A stretch of 64,000 nucleotides of DNA, taken from contig OZ005613.1 of the NCBI GenBank assembly GCA_963930655.1, positions 16,252,501 through 16,316,500 on the forward strand. The letters are read 5' to 3'. A program made the translations under genes and the position numbers. Under the pieces are notes generated by a model, which made no database searches, had not been told where the DNA came from, and was given only the letters and a program-made list of their open reading frames with translations. This document shows, in pieces, positions 12,531 to 23,788 of this stretch (positions are counted from its first letter, which is position 1; each line of letters begins with the position of its first letter). Source of the stretch: Myrica gale. Taxonomy: Eukaryota > Streptophyta > Magnoliopsida > Fagales > Myricaceae.

Positions 12531-12592
12531 TGGGGAGCAAAGAGTGTGTAGTGCTACCAATTGGGGAGCAAAGACTGTGTAGTGCTACCAAT
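12531..12592. repeat. 31-bp tandem duplication
   Basis: Two copies of a 31-bp unit beginning TGGGGAGCAAAGA (12531-12561 and 12562-12592), differing at one base, just downstream of the GRF stop codon and probably in its 3' UTR. Confidence 0.85.
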
Positions 12593-13094
12593 TGTGAAGC
12601 TTTTATTTATTTTCAATACCATTTCCATATTTTAATCTCTGCCAGGCTTTTGGTTGCATCGCTTGCTAAAGTAGAAGGGAAGCAACAAATTATTTGGAGA
12701 GCTAGAGAGATTGAATTTTATCATTTTGTTGTTGTTAAGAAATCAAGTGAAATAAGTTATAAAATTATTACGGCAACTATAAAAGAGACAGTCTTGATAA
12801 ATCTGAACGCTGTACGTAATTTCTGAATATAAAAGGGAGAATTAAATATAGATAATTACTCGCTTCGTAGGCCATAGCAAAATTGTGGATTATAATTTGA
12901 AAAAAAGAAAGAAGAAAAGAGCTGCTAGTTAAGGCTTCGCACAGGTGCTTGCGCAATGCGCACCCCCTCCTTTGTATGGTTGGGATTTAAGCTTCAAAAC
13001 CACGTGCTAAGAAAAAAAAGACTTGGTTAGTTTGTCCACGTGTTTAAAAGGAGAGACTTCTATATCTTCGAACAGACTATATTCGGGCTGCATC

Positions 13095-13470
13095 CACAAT
13101 CACATAGGCCTTCCTCCGTGGGACTTGAGCCTAATTTTGTCCACAAAGGATTCCATAGCATCAAAAAAGAGCAGTCCAACTACATATAACTTGGAACAAA
13201 ACTACAGCCACAATCACATAGGCCTTCCTCCGTGGGACTTGAGCCTAATTTTGTCCACAAAGGATTCCATAGCATCAAAAAAGAGCAGTCCAACTACATA
13301 TAACTTGGAACAAAACTACAGCCACAATCACATAGGCTCCATCTACGAATGCAACATTCCATAGCATCAAAAAAGAGCAACATTCCATAGCATCAAAAAA
13401 GAGCAGTCCATAGCAAGTTAATATTTCTAGTCCGTCTACGAATGCAACAATCCATAGCATAAAAAATAGC
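13095..13470. repeat. 114-bp tandem repeat between the two MULE genes
   Basis: A 114-bp unit starts at 13095 and 13209, and a third partial copy starts at 13323. Short reiterations of ATTCCATAGCATCAAAAAAG follow to about 13460. The array lies between the two convergent genes. It has no coding signature and its few adjoining copies lack spacers. Confidence 0.85.
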
Positions 13471-13783
13471 AGTAAATCAATTGCTCCAACAGATCATATT
13501 GAAGCTCTTCATCATCCGTGTTGTCCAGAGGCTCCTTCCTCATCTTTCCAAAGTTAGGATTCAACTGTAGCAGAAAATCAAGAGCACATATTCAGAAATG
13601 CATACAGGTAACCTCAACTGAACCAATTGAACGCCAGTTGTGTAAAAAGAACAGTAAGTTACTCTAATATTTAATTTTTTAAAGCAATAAAAAACTGATA
13701 AAGGGACTCAAATACATTATCTAAACTACGCATAAAATAAGGGGAGCATTTCAGAAACGGAAGTTACATTTCTCCCACTGCTA

Positions 13784-16319
13784 CTACAACTCATCCAGGC
13801 TCCTAAATCGTCCTGTTACTGATTCGGTCTCACCCTCATCTTCCTCATCCACCTCCTCATCCACCTCCTCATCACTATCCTTCTCCTCCTCCACGCCCTC
13901 TTCCTCCTCCTAAGAAAGAGACAAAGTACACCAACGCTCCTGTTAGCTAAAAATCAAATGAACTATGTACTGAATAATTTGCAATGTAAGTGCATTAATA
14001 CCTCTAACTCGGGTTCGTCAAGTAGTGGCAAACGACGCGCAACTGGTTGTGAATAAGCACGTAAGCCTACACGTCCATGGGCACGACCACGGTTACGACC
14101 ACGTATCATCCTTAGTTCAAGTGCGCTCTTTAGTCGCTTATTTCCTTGATGCTTCGGAGGCCGAGACTTGAAACCTTTTGCAACAATATCTATATCAACT
14201 CCCACTCCAGAACCGGCACTAACCGGTGCATTAATAGGGCCAGTAGGATCCTCATCATCTGACAACTGAGCAAGCTCCTGTTGTAGTCCTTGTTAGTATC
14301 GATCAAGGATTGGCCAAGATTTAGTTTTAGCCCCATATTTATGACACATTGATGCAAATTGGTTGACGTATCTCCGGCGGTTTACCACCCTTAAGAGGGT
14401 CGGATCGGTCGTAGTATGTGCGGGGCTAGCCGGCACGGCTAACTTCCTAGCATCTCTTCTCCACCTTGGGAGTATGTACGCATCAGGAATAACGAATAAT
14501 CCATTTTGTTTCATCAACCATATAATGTGATTGCATACGACACCAAGATAGTTGAACCGTTTGCAACTACATTGGTGAACCCCATTCTCCATTTTGATGA
14601 CATAGCGCCTTGCTGTTGAACAATTATGTGCCCGGTCCCGACTGCACACGTGGACATCAATCTCTTCTGTCCCAACGCATTCCCTCCGACAGTCCAACTT
14701 AACATAGCCAGCTACCCTTGCTTGCTCCATAAAAGCTTTCAAAACAGTGGGTGTGTACACCTCAGCCGCATGATCAGCGAGCGGATCTCCAGACTCTTTA
14801 ATGGGCACTGCTTGGAGCATCTGAAAATCTGCAACTAACTCGTTGTATCGCAACTCATTTACTGCTCTCTGGAAATTTTGTAAGAATCGATCCATATTCA
14901 TATTCGTACGTAAGAACCCACGCAATATGGAATTGAAATTCTCACTAATCTGGGTCGTCTTCTTCCCAGCACAGAAAACATTGCGTACATACATTGGTGC
15001 CCATTTCTCTCGCTTCTCATATATTCTTTGCAACCACACATTGCCTTGGAGTTCAAACTTTTCAATCATTTTACTCCAACTAAATTCAAAGTCATCTATC
15101 TCGGGGTCAAACAGAAGATCGTTCCAATCTCGTTTGAACTCTTTGTTGGCAAGTAATGAGCCCAAATTTTTCATCGCATTTTGAGATATGTGCCACGCAC
15201 ATAAAAAATGGTGTGTCGCTGGTAGGGCATCAGGAATTGCTGCTAGCATTCCTGAATCTTGATCGGTGAACAGGGATATAGGGGCCTTCCCATTCATGCA
15301 CTCAACGAATGTTTCAAAAAGCCAACTAAATGTTTGCGCCGTCTCATCAAACAACAAGCATGCCCCAAATATGCAAGACTTTTTGTGATGATTTACCCCC
15401 AAGAATGCTCCCAATGGCCTATGCTCGTTATTTGTCCTGTATGTGGTGTCAAAGGAGACAAAGTCCCCGAAGATGGCATAGTCGATTTGCATGGCATGGT
15501 CTGACCAAAATACGTTAGTAATATGCTCATCTTCGTCCATCATGACCCGGAAGAAAAACTCTGAATCATTTTTTAACTGATTCCCAAACCAGTTGAGGAG
15601 AACACCGGCTGCACCAATTTCCATTGTCTTAGTTCTTCTACCATTCAAAAAATTCTTATAGTCTTGATGAGTGAATCCTAAAAGTTGTCTACCTCCAGCC
15701 TGTTCAGACATTAAGTTCACTGCCAATTTAGGGCGAATACCGACCCTATCTGAATCCATAGCCTCAGAACGTTGGGATTCATTCAAGCTTCTATGGGAAC
15801 GAAGTAGGTGAACCTTCCTCGGTGTCGCCAACTCATGGTTGTGTTGCGAATTCCAGTCGAAGACGCAATACTTCCCATTACGCTGCCGCTGAACAGTTAT
15901 ACCTGCTAGGCACCCACACCTTGTATTCGGGCGCTCCCGCTTCACCGGCACAAGCGGGTCCTTCTCTTTCTTTGTCCCTTGTTTACTACAAACAAAGGCC
16001 TTATATGTCCAAAACCCAAGTTCTTTGTTTTTGTTCCCGCTATGTTTACGAATGCTAAAGCCATTTAGTGTTGCGTATCGGTTGTACCAATCGTACGCAT
16101 CTTCAATGTCCCTCCACTCTATGCTCCATACATCTACATTATCTCCATTGTCAACCAGTACCATATCACCTGCATATAGCAATAAAAGAAAATAATTAAA
16201 AAAAACCTCATACCATCTTAGCTTCTCAAATAAAGGATAACTAACTCACCCTCTGGGACTTCGGAAGTACTGCACCCTCGTCTACTTATATTTGGATTGA
16301 TCCCTTCCATTTGGGCCAT
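13784..16319 (-). CDS. MULE transposase, FAR1-related (one in-frame stop)
   Basis: Minus-strand exons 16319-16250, 16169-14002 and 13909-13784 join in frame to 788 codons, but a TAA at 14295-14293 cuts the product to 648 aa. Domains (spliced numbering): FAR1/WRKY-GCM1 zinc domain about 40-138; MULE transposase core with Asp264 (FDTTYRTN), Asp326 (FTDQDSG) and the CAWH motif (347-350); a likely third acidic residue near Glu433; SWIM zinc finger C557-C559-C569-H571. After the stop the frame stays open through a basic Gly/Arg tail, a 92-bp intron and an acidic Glu/Asp exon ending at 13784. The catalytic and zinc domains precede the stop, so a truncated protein could still act; only the tail is lost. 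FHY3/FAR1 host transcription factors descend from such transposases, but the position within intact terminal repeats marks this copy as the element's own. The exon 1 start at 16319 is the first ATG and splices in phase. Confidence 0.88.
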
Positions 16320-16329
16320 ATTTTATGGA

Positions 16330-17214
16330 AGTTAAAGTTAGCACGGACAATTACTATCCCTGGTAAACAGTAAGGAGCTATGTCAATGGTCACATAAAGA
16401 GTAACAGTGCATGAGCGCAAACGTTTTGAGTTCAAATGACTCTAAAAAGACTGTAGACAATCCAATTGTGTATGCTTTGTGTATCTCTTTGACTCAAGAC
16501 GTTTGTCTTTCCCACTGCTACACATTCCTAATGCCTCCACAAAAGGAGAGTTTATGTACTCCAAGTCCATATATATTTTCTACCACCCTGTCTAAACTTG
16601 CTCACATCCAGCTCTATTCTACTCTACTCTGCCTTATATGCTCATACAATATCTTATGACTTAGGAAATAGTTATTTTATGTTTGTTAGGATTTAATTTG
16701 TTTAATTTATAAGTAGGACATGATATGCGTACAGAATTTTTGGCTAGTTTGATTTGGAAGAATTAACCATTTCTTGTGTACGGTGGATTGGATATGTTGC
16801 ATTTCTTGTGTACGGTGGATTTGGAAGAATTAACCATTTCTTGTGTACGGTGGATTTGGAAGAATTTTTGGCTAGTTTGATAGGGCTATTTACTTAAGTT
16901 GATCCATAAAATAGCACAACGCCAAGAGAAGATAAATGCTTTGAAAATATGGCTTTAACTCTTACATGTTGGAGCCATTTGACATTCTTTCATCAACAAT
17001 ATCGATTCTATAATTCCTATGTAAGGAGTCCAAAATCAATCAATAAGAAATCGAAAAGCCAAAAATAGATGAACGAAAAAAATACAATTGGGTACACAGG
17101 CGTACAGGTACACAAATGTTCCAACAAACAAGTCTATCATCAAAGAAATACATAACAAGGTTAACTGTAAGATTTCCTCTAATAATCCATCAGATATTTC
17201 AAACTCCAACCCAC
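16330..17214 (-). promoter_or_regulatory. Upstream region of the MULE transposase gene
   Basis: About 0.9 kb between the transposase start and the right terminal repeat. It contains direct repeats of TTTCTTGTGTACGGTGGAT at 16769-16858 (three copies) and of TTTTTGGCTAGTTTGAT (near 16737 and 16865). It probably serves as promoter and leader; no TATA box was assigned. Confidence 0.35.
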
Positions 17215-17479
17215 CAACAAAACAAAACCTAGTTAATCAGAAGCAAAAACCAAGTCGACCTCCAGTGCTTTGCAAATTCGCAGCTGATTCGGGAGAGGAT
17301 TGTCGTGACGAGGGAGGCTCGATTCTACAGTAGGAGAGGCTCGAATCTACAGTAGGAGCGGCTCGAATCTATAGTAGGAGACGAAGGAGTACTCGAAATG
17401 GGCTCGAGTTGGGGACTCTGCTAGGGCTCGAGAGTACTCGAAATGGGGGGAGGGGGAGGCTCGAGGGAATCAGAAATGG

Positions 17480-17654
17480 AAATGGGGAGGAGCTTCGACT
17501 GTGCGAGCGGGTTGCGGTTTTCTCGGTTCGGGTCAGCCGGGTCCTTCCTCATTAATGCGCTGGCGTTGTCCTGAGCGTCGGATGCGGCAAAATTGATCCG
17601 AGCCGTGGAATCGCAGCACTCACACCTTCACCCACTCACACAGTAACTCGAGCC
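17480..17654 (-). repeat. Right terminal inverted repeat of the MULE (perfect part)
   Basis: Reverse complement of 10287-10461 without a visible mismatch. Inward, related sequence continues to about 17215 with deletions relative to the left arm. Confidence 0.9.
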
Positions 17655-17664
17655 AGCAGGTGAG

Positions 17665-17912
17665 ATGCATCAGGAATGTCTGCATAGTTTCACACAATAT
17701 TTCGGGCCGGCCGGTGAGATTGATTCTCCCGAGTTTGAAAAAGAGCTCCCCCATGAGGGACCTGGTTTTTTTGAACTCGTACATATGAACTTAATCAGTG
17801 ATGTGCTAATTAAATGGTTTCGAAGACAGCGACCAGGAGATAAGAAAATTCATGAATTTGTTTAGTGTCTCTGTTTGTTTATTGGATTTCTGTGTGCCTG
17901 TGGGAAGGAAGG
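17665..17912. other. Short spacer between MULE and hAT-like element
   Basis: A 66-codon frame (17665-17865) is open here but has no recognisable domain and begins at the MULE target duplication. I do not call it a gene. Confidence 0.3.
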
Positions 17913-17950
17913 GCTGGATTCAGTGGCGGAACGAGAGGGTATCGACCCAG

Positions 17951-18606
17951 GGCGGTCGATACCCATTACCAGCCTAACAGAAAATTTTACATGTAATATG
18001 TTTTGTTTTTTTGTTTTTTTTTCATTAGTTGGCCTGGGCCGATACCCATCAGCCCAGGCCAACTCGAGTTCTGATGGGTGTTCATGTCTTCGAAAGCCTA
18101 CATATAAATAATAGTCCATGCAGGGCGGTCGATACCCATTACCAACCTAACAGAAAATTTTACATGTAATATGTTTTGTTTTTTTGTTTTTTTTTCATTA
18201 GTTGGCCTGGGCCGATACCCATCAGCCCAGGGGTATGTTCGTTTTCACCATTTTTTCAGGATTCTAAGTATATTCACAATTCTACCACCGAACATATTCA
18301 GAATTCAAACACAAAAACCAATACATTTTACACAATCTCCAACAACTTTTTAATTTTTTATTCAACATAAATTTTCTCTCTCTATACTTTTTCACATAAC
18401 TCCAATACTTTTTTATTAAACAATTACATCAAATCATTTCTCTCTCCACTTTACACAAACACCAATAAAACACTATTCAACATAAAAATTCACAACTTCT
18501 CTAAAATCCTACATTTTTTCTCAAAACGAACATCACCCAGGCCAACTCGAGTTCTGATGGGTGTTCATGTCTTCGAAAGCCTACATATAAATAATAGTCC
18601 ATGCAG
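17951..18606. repeat. 173-bp tandem duplication split by a MITE
   Basis: Unit 1 is 17951-18123. Unit 2 is 18124-18230 plus 18541-18606, which sums to the same 173 bp once the MITE and its 3-bp duplication are removed. The copies differ at very few positions. The order of events is therefore duplication first, MITE second. Confidence 0.85.
18231..18537. mobile_element. PIF/Harbinger-like MITE, family A, copy 2
   Basis: A 307-bp element with inverted ends (GGGTATGTTCGTTTT and the complement of AAAACGAACATCACC), closely matching 909-1210. The direct repeat CAG flanks it at 18228-18230 and 18538-18540. The uninterrupted target survives as unit 1 of the surrounding tandem duplication, which confirms both borders. 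Confidence 0.85.
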
Positions 18607-18920
18607 CGGGCCTAAGAATTCATGCCCACGGATTCACTTCATAGCTCGAACTCGTCTTATTAGTTTTTTCTCATGGAAAGTGGAGTCAAAAGTCACCCCA
18701 CGTGACTTGCCAGAGGGTTGGCACGCGGTCGCTGGTAGCTGGATGGGAGTTCGAGGTGGGGAAAAGAGGTGAGGAGAAAAAGAGTCGACTGAGAGAGACG
18801 GAAGGGGAAAGTTTTTGAAAGAACCTTGGAAAAAAGTGTTGTGTATCTTCTCTTTGATTGGTTGATCCTTAGAAAAAAGTGTTGCAACTTGCATATGTTA
18901 TTGGTACGTAAACACGTATC

Positions 18921-18962
18921 TCTATAAAATATTTTTTTTGCTGAATTGATTCTATAAAATAT
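18921..18962 (-). repeat. Micro-retroposon insertion with 12-bp duplication
   Basis: TCTATAAAATAT at 18921-18932 and 18951-18962 flanks an 18-bp insert, which read on the minus strand is AATCAATTCAGC-like sequence followed by an A run. It lies inside the hAT-like element. Confidence 0.5.
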
Positions 18963-19623
18963 AAACTAGAAAAACTACGTAAACACGTATCATATTATAT
19001 AAAATATTGTCAGGGTAACTATTTTTTTTTTTAAAAAAACTCAAGTCAGGAAGTAATTAATGGATATAAAAGATTGAATGTGGTAACTATTTTTGGGTGC
19101 ATATATATATATATATACACATAAGAAATTGGTTTCATAAGAATTAAAATTACGTGTGGCCTCCTTTTTTTGTACCACAAATAATTTTGTGGTAGCATTA
19201 ATTAAGGAAACGGGAGCCACTTATGTGATCTGTCAACCTCACATTCAAATTGATTGCGTTTAATTACCTTTGTTGGATCGACTTTGATAGACAATGACTG
19301 GTCCAGATCCAGTGGCGAAACGAGAGGGTATCGACCCAGTTGCAGTACATAGTACGGTACATACAATTAAACGCAATTGGTAGAATGGTGTTAAAGAACA
19401 ACCGTTATTTTGCAAAATCGTAGCATACAATTGTCACTTTTCAGTTGCAGTAGATAGTACGGTACATGTATTCTAATATTTATAATACTTTTAGTCCTTA
19501 ATTTTCAACATTGTAACTCTAAGACAATTTTTGCATTACGAAAGGAAAAAAAAAATCTTGTCATTTCGCCTTTAAAGTTCGACACCCATAAATTTCAATC
19601 CTGGTTCCGCCACTTGCTGGATT

Positions 19624-22570
19624 CATTTAATTGACAAGTTCTTCTTAATGAGTGTTTTCTCGCCAGACTTAACGATATCATTATCAGACGACACTGACAG
19701 ATGAGGGAAAAAAGTCCAGAAGTTTCGTTGATCTGCCCCGCAGCTGGTAGCTGCCATTTTTAAAGGAGAGAGAGAGAGAGGAAAAGAAGAAGAAGAAAGA
19801 AGCCTTATCGCTTCTTCGAAGGAACTCAAAGGGGACGTGATTGGAAAGCCATTTTCATATCTTAATGTAGCAGAGGATGATTATTGATTTGGGACACATG
19901 CACATGACGACACGTGGTACAGGAAGTTGGATGGTTCTTACTTTTATTCCCATCAGGGTTAGGCATTAACAGAGGGAGGCGGCCGCGGGGAATGGACGGT
20001 TGTGATGTCATCACTCATTGTACCAGCCACCCAATGGGGTTTTTCTGTATACAGTTATTGTGTTGTTAATTCGTCAACTTTGATGATGCCGACAAGAGAA
20101 AATGGGGGATGTTTTAATACAATCCTTACGGCATACGTTTTAGTACTTGTACGAGACGGTGTAACCGTAGTTGTTTTCCTGTGGTGTGTCAACCTTTGAG
20201 AAATCGAAGACTACCTTTGATATAAACACTATATATTTGTGCAGGATACACGCAAAATTCAAATGGGCCGTATATGAGTGCGAAAGATGTACGAAAATTT
20301 GCCCAAACCTTTGATAGAAATCCCTTACTATATACTTTTTTTCTCCTTCCTTTTGTTTGTCAAAAAAAGAAATATAGGATCTTAGTTGTGTCCTTATATA
20401 ATATTTATAGTTCTAAGAGTAAAGTACTAATAAATTTCTAATAACGTTTCACATTATGCCTTGTGCAAGAAGAGGGCAGTAGAGACCAAAACCATATTGC
20501 TTCCACTGTTTTCTTGAACTATGAATTGGATTCTATTGGGCCAATATAGTCATGGATAATTACCGGCCACTAGCATTAGTGATTTATTGCCAGCCCTATC
20601 AGATGTATCGCATCTGAGGCAACTGGGAGTGAATTAGATGGGCCCCCGCAGACGATATTCAGTTTGAGGTTTGGTATTAGAAAGCCGGCCTGATCCACTC
20701 ATTTTTGCGGTCCACCTCTAACTCGGGGTGTCCGAGTCTCCCATCGCCAACATATGACACTTGTAATCAATGCAAAACCGAAGTTGGGAAAAGGAGGGTG
20801 GGGATTGTTCATCACCATCACACGGGCCAAAAAAATTTCCCTAACTTTTGGCCAGGAACTTGTAAAATCGGTGCCACAAAGAGAGCTCAAAGGGTCAGAG
20901 ACCAAGAAATGATTTAATGAAGTGAGTTGGGAATGGGTCCGGGTTAACCATCCCTGTGAGAAAAAAAAAGTAGTGCTTGCTACTTTTTACGAGAAGAGGC
21001 CCATGCTTCTTTTGTTGGAGTAAATACAAATGGTGTAATTCGATTAGAGATTTGCCTTAAGATACCAAATAAATGACTACCCTTGCCAAAATGACAGATG
21101 CAAAGAAGAACAAAAGGCCTACATTATTTGGAGGTAGAAGGAGGAGCCTGACACCACTCTGTAAGAGCTAGAAATCGAAAGCAAATTTTTTTTTTTGTGC
21201 CGTATGCGCTAGTTCAAGCGAGAGATCAGAGTTACCGTGGAGGAAGATATTTCTGAATTATGGCTGAAAATCAGAAGGAGAGGATACGTTTGGACCCACA
21301 ATCTATACTCCATCAACCATTCACATTTATAATCTATTTCTTTACACTTTCACACATGCATCTTCAACATAAACGGCTTTAGAGATTATCAACCAAAACA
21401 TCTGAGCATATTTTTGGGACTTTTTTTAGGTTTTCAGAGCAAATATCCAAATTGTAATAGTAAAATGTAGAATTATTATATACATTTTGCGCCTGCAAAT
21501 TATAGTGGCACTGTCATTTTTTGGCAATAAGCACTGTTCCTACTGAAACGAGTGAAGCCCTTTTTGTCTGTAATGCTGTCAATTCTACAGAGTTTGTCCC
21601 AGCTGAATCATCGAAGAAGTTATCAAGCTCATCAGAGCCTCTCTTCAAACACAACCTGGATGGAAGTTTGAGTTGGGTTCCTCGTACCCAGAACAAGTAG
21701 GCTCACAAACTGCCGAAATGGACTTCTATGACTCAGAATGTGGGTGAAGTTAATTTGAACTTAATACCTCCATATCTATGCAACTGTGACTGGCTGTACA
21801 AGCCTCCTTGAACTGTATACCACTCTGTTTTGACCTAGGCTTAGAAAAATAAATCAAAAGAAAAAGATGAAGCTCGCCCCTATCTCTTAAGGGGCTTAAG
21901 CACTCGGAAGGTTTCAAACCCTGAGGCCCTGAGAAAATCAAAGCCGCACCCCCTTGCATCCCCAATTTTTTTCTTTTATTTAGTTATTTTTAGTTATTTT
22001 ATGTTTTATTCATAAGTTGGCTTGGACATGCAGGGGCCCGACCCCTGTTGGTAGTATAATTTTTAATTAATTTGATTGTAATGTCAATTAAATGCAATGT
22101 AATTAGATTGTAATTTGGATTTGAATTAATTTGATTAAAATTTGGATTTTTGAGTTGTGATCCATTGTGAATATGTGAATATATACATTTAATATTTTTG
22201 AATCAAAATGTTTTATGTTTCAGTTTGGTACTATAGTTTTATTTATATTTCGGTTGTGATCCAATTGATTGATTGTCTTCATTTTGTTTAGATAATGGAC
22301 AAGTTTGTGATAAGAAAGTCACGCAGCGTACTAAAATAAATGCTCAAAAGAATAAATTAATAAATTACCATGGATAATATCTTAGGGTTATAGAGGTTTC
22401 CACCTGAAAATTTCTAATTTTTTAATTTTTTTCAAGAATAAATAGAAAACTCACTCATATTTTTGGGTCCCGAATTAATTACTTAGCTGGTTTTTTTATT
22501 TAAGTTTTTCATGCCCTTGAATTTCCGTGAAGTTAATACTGCTCAAACTATCATTTTCTTATATATATAA
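19624..22570. other. Intergenic, no gene seen
   Basis: About 3 kb with only short frames that lack domains. AT-rich stretches near 22000-22570 look like old repeat sequence. No RNA gene was recognised. Confidence 0.4.
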
Positions 22571-22582
22571 GATGCAAGTTAT

Positions 22583-22761
22583 TAGGATCCAATTGCCACA
22601 TTCAGACTCAGTAAATAGTACGTACATTTATTTTTAAATTTTTAATGTTTTTAAATCCTTAATTTTCGATATTTTAATTCTAGGACACTTTTTACATTAC
22701 GTAGGAAAAAAAAAATTTGTCATTTCGCCTTATGTGTTCGCCCCCTTCAAATTGGATCCTA
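22583..22761. repeat. Short element with perfect 12-bp inverted ends
   Basis: Begins TAGGATCCAATT and ends with its exact reverse complement (22750-22761). The interior is related to 42648-42827 and to the right part of the hAT-like element (a GTAGGAAAAAAAAATT run followed by GTCATTTCG). No target duplication was found, so it is called only as a repeat. Confidence 0.5.
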
Positions 22762-23071
22762 GATCAGCTGAAATCAACCCCTGGGAAACTTATATCCCCA
22801 TCGCCGTTTTCCATGGTCATCCAGTCTGTGGCATGCCAATTAATGGAAGAGGAGGACAGGACAGATTATTGTTTCTGGGAATCTCTTTTAGTTGCTTTTC
22901 ACACTCAACTTTACTGATATCTTTAGGCAACATACAAATGTCACAACCAAATGGCACACTGGTATTCTGACCATAAAATAGTTAAAAAAGGACATGGCCA
23001 ATATACCAGGGCATCATTAAAAAGGAAGACGAAGATTGGATTCTGAAATAATTAAATTCACAATACATTAT

Positions 23072-23788
23072 TTACTCTCGTGCTTCTAGGAAAGTAACGA
23101 AGTCCTCCCTTGCCTTGAGCAAGCGAGCGGAAACGCATGAAACTGGCGAGTCAGGACACGATGTAGAAAACCGAACATGGCGGCCAGCTTTTTCTTCTGA
23201 TTTTGTGGAGCCACTCTTCTTGAGAATTCCTTTGCGATCGTTGTCGAAAACAAAATCTGCTGTGACAGGTGAATTCGCATCATCAGTCACACTGACACCG
23301 GTTCGGATCAACTCCATCGGCAGATCAAAAAAGTGATGCTTGGAGTCTCCACCCTCGTCACTGCCTCGACAAATGGCCGAGGATGCCCAAGACCCGCACT
23401 CGAATCTTTCCAAAGAAACTGTCCTGGATATCACTTCTTCGATCACCACTGCTTCCTGCTTTCTGGCCCTTCCTTCCTCTCGCTGCCCAAAGACTCGAGC
23501 GAACAGGCTGTACAGGAGGAGACCGCATTTGAATCCCCTGTCGCAAGGTTCCACGTCCTCAGCATTTGGTTCTGGCAGCCGGCGAGTAAGTTCATCTGGA
23601 GGAGCATTTGTTCTTCCTTCACCGCATGACTTACTTCTCTGTAATTGAATTTCTGCAGGTTGCTTGGTGATTGCTGGATTGTCCTTTGCAGATTTATGGT
23701 CATCGTAATGATCATCAGCAAGATCACTGGCCTGACCAGGATTCACTTTGCTCTCGCTTCTCCTACTCTTCTTCAACATTATAATCAA
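23072..23788 (-). CDS. Uncharacterised plant protein, short paralogue of 33169-34251
   Basis: A frame of up to 238 aa that aligns with the C-terminal two thirds of the protein at 33169-34251. Shared blocks, in order: RSKSCGEGRT, FKCG, SLERFECGSWAS, FDLPMELIRT, NSPVTADFVFDND.KGILK, HVRFSTS and a final KAREDFVTFLE. The family is plant-specific and, as far as I know, without assigned function; there is no membrane segment or enzyme motif. About 140 N-terminal residues present in the long copy have no counterpart here. A plausible 3' splice site (AAACTAG) lies just upstream of the first codons, so an unseen 5' exon is possible; otherwise the copy is truncated. Its frame is intact, which argues against a long-dead pseudogene. 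Confidence 0.65.
   Translation of the reverse strand: MIIMLKKSRRSESKVNPGQASDLADDHYDDHKSAKDNPAITKQPAEIQLQRSKSCGEGRTNAPPDELTRRLPEPNAEDVEPCDRGFKCGLLLYSLFARVFGQREEGRARKQEAVVIEEVISRTVSLERFECGSWASSAICRGSDEGGDSKHHFFDLPMELIRTGVSVTDDANSPVTADFVFDNDRKGILKKSGSTKSEEKAGRHVRFSTSCPDSPVSCVSARLLKAREDFVTFLEARE

Larger units (their letters stand above)
10287..17654. mobile_element. Complete Mutator-like element (MULE) with two genes
   Basis: A 7368-bp element starting and ending with the inverted sequence GGCTCGAGTTACTG. It is flanked by the 10-bp direct repeat AGCAGGTGAG at 10277-10286 and 17655-17664. The outer 175 bp of the two termini (10287-10461 and 17480-17654) are identical by eye. Beyond that, related sequence continues inward to roughly 10860 and 17215, broken by indels and differing numbers of a TTTCGAGTACTCTCGAGCCC-type repeat. 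Long terminal repeats, a 9-11 bp duplication and a FAR1/MULE transposase are the defining features of Mutator elements. Inside are a transposase gene on the minus strand and a GRF zinc-finger gene on the plus strand, convergent. Perfect outer repeats imply recent insertion or repeat homogenisation. Confidence 0.95.
17921..19615. mobile_element. hAT-like non-autonomous element, internally rearranged
   Basis: The left end CAGTGGCGGAACGAG and right end (reverse complement AAGTGGCGGAACCAG) are short inverted repeats of a type common in plant hAT elements. The 8-bp direct repeat GCTGGATT at 17913-17920 and 19616-19623 matches the hAT duplication length. The 1695-bp interior has no transposase frame. 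It holds a 173-bp tandem duplication, a nested MITE (18231-18537), a micro-insertion, and a second copy of the left terminus at about 19310, so the element grew by rearrangement and later insertion. Confidence 0.8.

Noticed and set aside
12413..12826. Second frame downstream of the GRF gene
   Set aside because: Overlaps the GRF C-terminus out of frame and runs through a tandem duplication; no domain.
13095..13330. CRISPR-like array from repeated 114-bp units
   Set aside because: The units abut without spacers, the context is a plant transposon, and there are only two and a part copies.
17665..17865. Host exon interrupted by the MULE
   Set aside because: The 66-codon frame starts at the target duplication, matches no family, and the frame to its left (9998-10285) does not continue it.
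22717..22970. Overlapping plus-strand frames
   Set aside because: They begin inside a repeat and show no conserved domain.
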